From Halanaeroarchaeum sp051744605 (lineage in GTDB: Archaea > Halobacteriota > Halobacteria > Halobacteriales > Halobacteriaceae), in the NCBI GenBank assembly GCA_051744605.1, contig JBNJDE010000084.1, positions 1-10,772 on the forward strand: a stretch of DNA of 10,772 nucleotides, written 5' to 3'. This document shows, piece after piece, positions 4,664-10,772 of the stretch. A program made the position numbers and the translations under genes. A model generated the notes under the pieces. That model was not told the origin of the DNA and made no database searches. It was given only the letters and a program-made list of their open reading frames with translations. Numbering within the stretch: position 1 is the stretch's first letter; the number at the start of each line of letters is the position of its first letter.

Positions 4664-5590
4664 TCAGGAGCGCAGCGTTTGGCGGAGTCGGGAGAGCTCC
4701 CGACCGAGTTCCTCGCGCTTCATGAGCCAGAAGCCGAGGAAGATGATGGCGAATCCGACCACCGAGGTCAGCGTGATGACCTCGCTCAGGAACAGCCAGC
4801 CGGAGAGGGCGGCGAACACCGGAGCCACGTACGAGACGAGGTTGATCTCGATAGGGCCGAGTCGTGCCAGCAGGTCGAAATAGATGAGGAATCCGATAGC
4901 TGAGGCGGCGACAGAGAGGTAGGCGAGAGCGAGAATGGCCGTCGGGGTAATCTCGACGGCGCCCGCGTTCTCGCCGATGGCCAGACTCGCCACGTGCATC
5001 AGTCCCGCACCGAGCACCATCGACCACGCCTCCATCGTCTCGATGGGCAATGGGGCATCGATGACCTTCGTGAGGACGGTGCCCAGCGCGAACGAGAGGG
5101 CGGCGAGGAACACGAGAAATTCGCCCAGGACCTTGGGTTCGGTGAGCGTACTCAGCCGGGGATTCGAGAGGACGAACACACCGACCAGGCCGAGGAACAA
5201 CCCCAGGAGACCGAGCGTGCTCAAGCGTTCTCCAGGGAGGAAGGCCCGCGCGAACCCGGTCGTCAGGACCGGACTCAGGCTGACGATGATCGCCGCCGCG
5301 GCGCTCGTCGTGTGCTGTTCGCCCACGAAGAGGAAGGCGTGATAGGCGGCGATCATGAGCGTCCCTCCGACGCCGACGAGGAGCCACTCGTCTCGCCCAC
5401 TGGGAACCCAGTGGTCGACGGCGAAGAACGCGTAGCCCAGCATGATGACGCCGGCGATGTCGTAGCGAACGGCCGCAAAGAGGACCGGTGCCGGGCCGAA
5501 CGGGTCGAGTCCGGCCTTTATGGCCATGAACGCGGTCCCCCACACCGCCGCGAGCGTCACGAACAGCCCGACGTTCCGATACGAAGACAC
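4664..5590 (-). CDS. EamA-family (DMT superfamily) transporter
   Basis: The product has 308 residues, with about ten hydrophobic segments arranged as two tandem EamA repeats. The first begins at GLFVTLAAVWGTAFMAIKAG (residues about 8-27) and the second near GEFLVFLAALSFALGTVLTKV. Length and the WGTAF signature fit the drug/metabolite transporter family, which mostly exports metabolites or amino acids; the substrate is not predictable. The frame starts with GTG (5590-5588). A TAAACG element on the minus strand (5619-5614) lies about 27 bp upstream and would fit a leaderless transcript. An overlapping 326-codon frame at 4620-5600 is Arg-rich and is a shadow. The CBS gene upstream ends 43 bp away, so read-through is possible. 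Confidence 0.92.
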   Translation of the reverse strand: MSSYRNVGLFVTLAAVWGTAFMAIKAGLDPFGPAPVLFAAVRYDIAGVIMLGYAFFAVDHWVPSGRDEWLLVGVGGTLMIAAYHAFLFVGEQHTTSAAAAIIVSLSPVLTTGFARAFLPGERLSTLGLLGLFLGLVGVFVLSNPRLSTLTEPKVLGEFLVFLAALSFALGTVLTKVIDAPLPIETMEAWSMVLGAGLMHVASLAIGENAGAVEITPTAILALAYLSVAASAIGFLIYFDLLARLGPIEINLVSYVAPVFAALSGWLFLSEVITLTSVVGFAIIFLGFWLMKREELGRELSRLRQTLRS

Positions 5591-5633
5591 GGGCCGACAT
5601 CTGTGCCGATACGCGTTTACGGTTTCGGAATCG

Positions 5634-6128
5634 CTACCGATCCAGGCGCTCTGTATACAGCGCTCGGAGGACGTCCTGTCGGGTGATGATGCCCTCGATG
5701 TAGCCGTCGACGACGACGGGCACGCGGTTGATATCGAGATCCTCGTCCGCGAGCACCTCGAGGACGGATTCGATGTCGTCGTCCGGCTCCACCGTCACCA
5801 CGTCCTCGGTCATCACCTCGCTGACCGATTTGCTGGCGTTTCGCAGCAGGTCGAGGTTGACGTCCAGGTCGTTCCAGGAGATGTCGACGGCGTATTCGAC
5901 CGGTTCGAGGAACGGCGGGAAGCCGACGGGGATCCAGAGCGTTCGCTCGCTCGGCTGAAAGATGTCGACGAGGTCGCGTTGTGTTACGATGCCGACCAGT
6001 CTCCCGTCGTCGTCGACGACCGGGAAGCCGGTGAACGTCCGGCGGGCGAGTTTGGTGAGGACGTCGCTCACCTCTTCGTCGGACTGGACGGTCTCGACAG
6101 CACGTGTCATCACGGCGCGTGCGTCCAT
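5634..6128 (-). CDS. Tandem CBS-domain protein
   Basis: The product has 164 residues. CBS domain 1 covers about residues 4-58 (VMTRAVETVQSDEEV, then FPVVDDDGRLVGIVTQRDL). CBS domain 2 covers about 103-159 (VMTEDVVTVEPDDDI, then VPVVVDGYIEGIITRQDVL). Between them is an unusually long, partly hydrophobic insert of about 40 residues (59-98) containing LWIPVGFPPFLEPVEYAVDI. CBS pairs bind adenine nucleotides (AMP, ATP, SAM) and usually sense energy status, but this one has no attached catalytic domain, so its target is unknown. The gene diverges from the RNase H-like gene across 127 bp. Its box A is weak (CATAGG, minus strand 6157-6152). Confidence 0.92.
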   Translation of the reverse strand: MDARAVMTRAVETVQSDEEVSDVLTKLARRTFTGFPVVDDDGRLVGIVTQRDLVDIFQPSERTLWIPVGFPPFLEPVEYAVDISWNDLDVNLDLLRNASKSVSEVMTEDVVTVEPDDDIESVLEVLADEDLDINRVPVVVDGYIEGIITRQDVLRALYTERLDR

Positions 6129-6199
6129 ACCGGACCAACGCGCGGGGGCGTCCTATGCGTTATGGGCGGGCAGACGGATCGAACAGCGAGGATCGGTGT

Positions 6200-6219
6200 C
6201 CGAATTGGCCCCAAATCGG
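6200..6219. promoter_or_regulatory. Imperfect dyad in the CBS/RNase H divergent region
   Basis: CCGAATTGG (6200-6208) and CCAAATCGG (6211-6219) are complementary at 8 of 9 positions around a 2-bp centre. The dyad ends 8 bp before the box A of the RNase H-like gene, where an activator or repressor could act. No regulator is known. Confidence 0.35.
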
Positions 6220-6226
6220 CGTACGA

Positions 6227-6236
6227 TTTATCTATA
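6227..6236 (+). promoter_or_regulatory. Box A for the RNase H-like gene
   Basis: TTTATCTATA lies with TTTATC centred 26.5 bp before the ATG at 6256. It is a strong TATA element and implies a leaderless transcript from the first ATG. Confidence 0.6.
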
Positions 6237-6255
6237 GTGGCCGATAATCCCGAGT

Positions 6256-6882
6256 ATGGCCGCTATGGGCCGGCCCACGTTGCGGGATCGCTTCGACGAT
6301 GCACCCACCCCGCACATCGCTCATCCGCCACACACGCACCATCGCGACTTCTACGTCGCGACGGACGGCTCGTTCTCGCGTGACGGCGGTGGGCTCGGCG
6401 TGATCATCGAAGCAGCGGACGGCGAACGGGTCGCTCGCCTCGCCGTGGCCGACGAACCCCCCGATAACAACGTCGCGGAGTACCGGGCACTGCACCTCGG
6501 TCTCGATACGCTCGCCGCTCGGGCCCCGTCGGACGCCTCGGTGGGTATTCTGGTCGATCACGACGACCTGGCGGCGAACGTGAACGCCGCGGTGCTCGCC
6601 GCTCGGGGCCCGGACTTCAGACCGCTCACCGCCTTCTCACACCCGCCGGGGATCGACCATCACTGGCGGGGCATCCGGGCCCGTATCGTCGGCTTCGACG
6701 CCGTCAGAGCGGCGACGGTCGCCGGTCGAGACAATCCGGCCCATCCGCTGGCGAACGCACCCGACGAGTACGCCCACGTCAACCGCGAACCGGCCCGCTG
6801 TCGGGTGCCAGGGACGCGGCGTGACCGACTGACCGGTCAGGTCCCCCCGCCGTCTCGTGCCGACAGACACGCCGGGGACTGA
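6256..6882 (+). CDS. rnhA: RNase HI-family protein
   Basis: The product has 208 residues. A His-rich N-terminal segment (five His at 20-29) precedes an RNase H fold. Strand 1 is FYVATDGSFSRDGGGLGVII (Asp37). The second acidic residue is Glu75 in DNNVAEYRAL, and the third is Asp101 in ILVDHDDL. The usual closing motif N-x-x-A-D-x-L-A-N reads NPAHPLAN (160-167), so the position of the fourth acidic residue is His163, as in RVT_3-type RNase H-like domains; Asp170 just after might substitute. The C-terminal tail (about 175-208) is Arg/Pro-rich and has low similarity to anything I know. RNase HI cleaves RNA in RNA:DNA hybrids. The ATG at 6256 is favoured over 6265 by the box A 27 bp upstream. Confidence 0.8.
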   Translation: MAAMGRPTLRDRFDDAPTPHIAHPPHTHHRDFYVATDGSFSRDGGGLGVIIEAADGERVARLAVADEPPDNNVAEYRALHLGLDTLAARAPSDASVGILVDHDDLAANVNAAVLAARGPDFRPLTAFSHPPGIDHHWRGIRARIVGFDAVRAATVAGRDNPAHPLANAPDEYAHVNREPARCRVPGTRRDRLTGQVPPPSRADRHAGD

Positions 6883-7008
6883 ATCGACCCGACCTGGTTC
6901 TCGTCGTCGATGGTGTTCGGGAGCCGCTGCTCGCTCGTGGCAGAGAACATCCGGGGCGCTTCGGATCGACTCGATCGGTCGAGATCCGGCGACGCGACAC
7001 GGGTGGTC

Positions 7009-7113
7009 TCAGCGTATCGGAAATTGGTACTCACTGGTGGACTCGGTGGTGTTGTCGTCTGTCGTTCGATCGTCGCTTCGTCGGGCGGCGATCCGGCAGG
7101 GTACTGCGTGCAT
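7009..7113 (-). CDS. Possible 34-residue leaderless small protein
   Basis: The ORF starts at ATG 7113 and ends in TGA (7011-7009). The translation begins MHAVPCRIAARRSDD, then becomes Thr/Asp/Glu/Ser-rich (TTDDNTTESTSEYQF), and ends FPIR. The only reason to take it seriously is the TATTAATA box on the minus strand (7143-7136), centred 26.5 bp before the ATG, exactly as for the leaderless genes in this window. There is no recognised family or domain. The same promoter could instead make a non-coding RNA reaching the 3' end of the RNase H-like mRNA as antisense. Confidence 0.27.
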   Translation of the reverse strand: MHAVPCRIAARRSDDRTTDDNTTESTSEYQFPIR

Positions 7114-7135
7114 GGTCGGACTCTCGGGCGCCCCG

Positions 7136-7143
7136 TATTAATA
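7136..7143 (-). promoter_or_regulatory. Box A candidate in AT-rich intergenic patch
   Basis: TATTAATA on the minus strand is one of the strongest TATA-like elements in the window. It is not explained by the flanking convergent genes. It predicts a transcript start at or near 7113, which is an ATG. Confidence 0.4.
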
Positions 7144-7167
7144 ATGAACGATAATGATATATTCTGC

Positions 7168-7199
7168 CGCCGGCGACGACCCGGGGCTGGGCGCCGGCG
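7168..7199. terminator. Hairpin between convergent genes
   Basis: CGCCGGCG at 7168-7175 and 7192-7199 can pair over 8 bp around a 16-nt loop. Downstream on the minus strand the sequence becomes AT-rich. It may help end malic enzyme transcripts, but there is no clear oligo-T tract, so the role is uncertain. Confidence 0.25.
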
Positions 7200-7253
7200 A
7201 ATCCACGGAACGAAAAGCGGGCTGAGTGACCGAATCGGCGGCGAACCGAGCCG

Positions 7254-9509
<2,256 letters not shown>

Positions 9510-9515
9510 ACCCAT

Positions 9516-9522
9516 CCCTCCC
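9516..9522 (-). promoter_or_regulatory. Shine-Dalgarno-like GGGAGGG before malic enzyme
   Basis: GGGAGGG lies 6 nt upstream of the ATG at 9509 and directly abuts the ATG at 9515. Normal SD spacing therefore favours 9509. The transcript must start early enough to include it, which is slightly at odds with a strictly leaderless reading from the box at 9535-9539. Confidence 0.4.
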
Positions 9523-9534
9523 GCGTGAATCGGC

Positions 9535-9539
9535 AAAAA
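9535..9539 (-). promoter_or_regulatory. Box A candidate for malic enzyme
   Basis: The minus strand reads TAGCTTTTTGCC with the T5 centred 28 bp before the ATG at 9509. The same TAGCTTTTT word lies at the same distance from the alcohol dehydrogenase start. A T5 could also terminate the upstream transcript. Confidence 0.4.
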
Positions 9540-9566
9540 GCTACCCACTGTCGAATGAGGATTCCG

Positions 9567-10655
9567 CTATCTGTCGATATCGTTCATGGAAGATCGTCCG
9601 AACTCGGTGACCACCTCGACGCCGACCGTCTCGAAGTCGTCCATGGCTGCCAGGCGGTCCGGCACGTCCTCGAGCGCCACCGTGGCCGTCACGAGTGCCT
9701 CGGGGTCGACCCGCTCGTCGGCGATGAACCGGAAGAGTTCGTCGTACTTGGTGGGCGGCATCCCCCGTGACCCAACGAAGGATATCTCGTGGCGGGTCAT
9801 GTAGTCCGTCGGGAGGGATATCTCGCCCTTCTCCTCGTCGGTGGTCAACCCGACCTGGACGTGTGTTCCCCGGGGTCGGACCGACCGAACCGACGCCGTC
9901 GCCGTCTCGGCCGCGCCGAGGGCATCCATCGAGACGTGTGCCCCGCCGTCCGTCAGGTCTTGGATGGTCCCCGCTGCATTCGTCTCACTCGCATCCACGG
10001 TCTCTACGGCACCGAACCGCTCGGCCATCTCGAGCGGTTCGTCCCTGACGTCGACCGCGATGACGTTCGCCCCGAGGGCGTCCGCGATCTGGACGGCGGA
10101 CAGCCCCAGTCCACCACAGCCGTGGACCGCGACCCAGTCGCCGGCACCGACGTCCACCTGGTGGGCGAACGCGTGGAACGCGGTCATGAACCGACAGCCG
10201 AGTGCCGCAGCGGCGGTGAACGAGACCTCGTCGGGAAGTGCTTCGAGGTTGTACTCGGCCCCTGGGACGTGGAGGTACTCGGCGAACGCACCCTGGGCCG
10301 CCGGTTCGAAACCCAGTGCGTAGCCGTCCTCGCAGACGTTCCCGTGGCCGTTCCGACAGTATCGACACGAGCCATCGCCCAGACTGAACGGGACGGCGAC
10401 TCTGTCGCCCTCGTCGAACGCCTCGACGTGCTCGCCGACTGCCGTCACCACGCCGGCCGGTTCGTGGCCGAGTATCTGGCCTATCGGCACCTGATCGTCC
10501 GCCCACTCGCCGTGGCCCTTCCACGCGTGCCAGTCGCTCCGACAGATGCCACAGGCCTCCGTCCTGACGACAACGCCGTCGGGGTCGGGTTCCGGTCGGT
10601 CGACCGCCTCGATGGACAGGGGTTCGTCGTACTCCCGGAGGATCGCTGCTCGCAT
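9567..10655 (-). CDS. Zinc-dependent medium-chain alcohol dehydrogenase
   Basis: The product has 362 residues. It has an N-terminal GroES-like catalytic domain and a C-terminal Rossmann domain. Catalytic zinc ligands fit Cys35 (EACGICRSD), His64-Glu65 (GHEPAG) and Cys154 (ALGCRF). The structural-zinc lobe is GDGSCRYCRNGHGNVC: Cys97, Cys100 and Cys108 align with the usual ligands, but the first Cys is Asp94. The cofactor loop is VHGCGGLGLSA (177-187), and Asp202 at the end of the next strand (VIAVDV) suggests NAD(H) preference. It should interconvert an alcohol and its aldehyde or ketone; the substrate is unknown. The frame is open to 10757, but the added 34 residues are basic and overlap the upstream gene, and a T5 box (10685-10681) lies 28 bp before the ATG at 10655. 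Confidence 0.93.
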   Translation of the reverse strand: MRAAILREYDEPLSIEAVDRPEPDPDGVVVRTEACGICRSDWHAWKGHGEWADDQVPIGQILGHEPAGVVTAVGEHVEAFDEGDRVAVPFSLGDGSCRYCRNGHGNVCEDGYALGFEPAAQGAFAEYLHVPGAEYNLEALPDEVSFTAAAALGCRFMTAFHAFAHQVDVGAGDWVAVHGCGGLGLSAVQIADALGANVIAVDVRDEPLEMAERFGAVETVDASETNAAGTIQDLTDGGAHVSMDALGAAETATASVRSVRPRGTHVQVGLTTDEEKGEISLPTDYMTRHEISFVGSRGMPPTKYDELFRFIADERVDPEALVTATVALEDVPDRLAAMDDFETVGVEVVTEFGRSSMNDIDR

Positions 10656-10680
10656 AGTCGGACCCTCGACGGGTGCCGTG

Positions 10681-10685
10681 AAAAA
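10681..10685 (-). promoter_or_regulatory. Box A candidate for alcohol dehydrogenase / T5 after upstream gene
   Basis: TAGCTTTTTCAC on the minus strand follows the upstream stop codon by four bases, with the T5 centred 28 bp before the ATG at 10655. It could be the dehydrogenase box A, the terminator of the upstream gene, or both. Confidence 0.4.
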
Positions 10686-10689
10686 GCTA

Positions 10690-10772
10690 TCAGAAGAAGT
10701 CGTCGAGGCCCGACTGCGCTTCCTCGTTTTCTTCGGCGTCGGCCCCCGCATCGGCATCCGCTTCGATGTCGT
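10690..10772 (-). CDS. C-terminus of a probable PCNA-interacting replication/repair protein (partial)
   Basis: Only the last 27 codons are present; the gene continues off the right edge. The visible tail is Asp/Glu/Ala-rich (DIEADADAGADAEENEE) and ends AQSGLDDFF followed by TGA (10692-10690). QSGLDDFF fits the PCNA-interacting-peptide consensus Q-x-x-(L/I/M)-x-x-(F)-(F) exactly, and it sits at the extreme C-terminus, as in archaeal clamp-loader large subunit (RfcB), FEN1 and similar clients. The acidic linker before it is common in haloarchaeal RfcB, so that is my first guess, but 27 residues cannot identify the family. Confidence 0.65.
   Translation of the reverse strand, partial: DIEADADAGADAEENEEAQSGLDDFF

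Larger units (their letters stand above)
6883..7253. other. 371-bp convergent intergenic region
   Basis: This region separates the ends of the RNase H-like gene (+) and the malic enzyme gene (-). The open frames in it, including a 118-codon frame at 6910-7266, are Arg/Ser-rich and do not look like haloarchaeal proteins. It holds an AT-rich patch at 7137-7163 with ATAATGA repeated 10 bp apart (7141-7147, 7151-7157). It also holds a hairpin of two CGCCGGCG copies (7168-7175, 7192-7199) and a possible 34-codon minus-strand ORF (7009-7113). No tRNA or mobile element is visible. Confidence 0.6.

Noticed and set aside
4620..5600. 326-codon minus-strand frame overlapping the EamA gene
   Set aside because: Arg/His/Pro-rich translation, without membrane segments, typical of a shadow frame in GC-rich DNA; the 4664-5590 frame gives a clear DMT transporter.

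Overview
The window is haloarchaeal (class Halobacteria) chromosomal DNA. The evidence is high GC, acidic protein translations, a CAU-anticodon tRNA-Met split by a bulge-helix-bulge intron, TATA-like boxes about 27 nt upstream of start codons (leaderless transcripts), a twin-arginine lipoprotein signal, and a last partial gene ending in a PCNA-binding peptide. The species cannot be named from the sequence.

Bases 1-752 hold no convincing protein gene. They carry an intron-containing elongator tRNA-Met (284-434, +) embedded in purine-rich intergenic repeats. A 91-bp segment containing the tRNA 3' end and a downstream hairpin occurs again exactly 216 bp later. The two hairpins differ by a compensated base pair, and a degenerate inverted copy of the tRNA 3' end lies between the copies.

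Bases 753-3000 (minus strand) hold a UspA-type protein, a K+ channel with a cytosolic NAD-binding domain, and a DUF2391-like membrane protein. The channel stop and the DUF2391 start overlap by 4 bp. Bases 3233-3493 (+) encode a small two-helix membrane protein. Bases 3520-6128 (minus) hold a GNAT acetyltransferase followed directly by a PEBP-family lipoprotein (stop and start abut), an EamA/DMT exporter and a two-CBS-domain protein. An RNase HI-like gene (6256-6882, +) diverges from the CBS gene.

Bases 6883-7253 are a convergent intergenic region with an AT-rich patch, a hairpin and a possible 34-residue leaderless ORF. Then, on the minus strand, come a fused malic enzyme/phosphotransacetylase-like protein (7254-9509), a zinc-dependent alcohol dehydrogenase (9567-10655), and the C-terminus of a gene running off the right edge (10690-10772).

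Functionally this is mostly housekeeping and physiology: ion homeostasis and stress (Usp, K+ channel), export, central carbon metabolism (malate to pyruvate, alcohol/aldehyde redox) and RNA/DNA processing. There is no CRISPR array, transposase, integrase or recognisable defence island. The parts most worth a second look are the tRNA-associated repeats, the small AT-rich intergenic locus, and the promoter-defined start codons that shorten three long reading frames.
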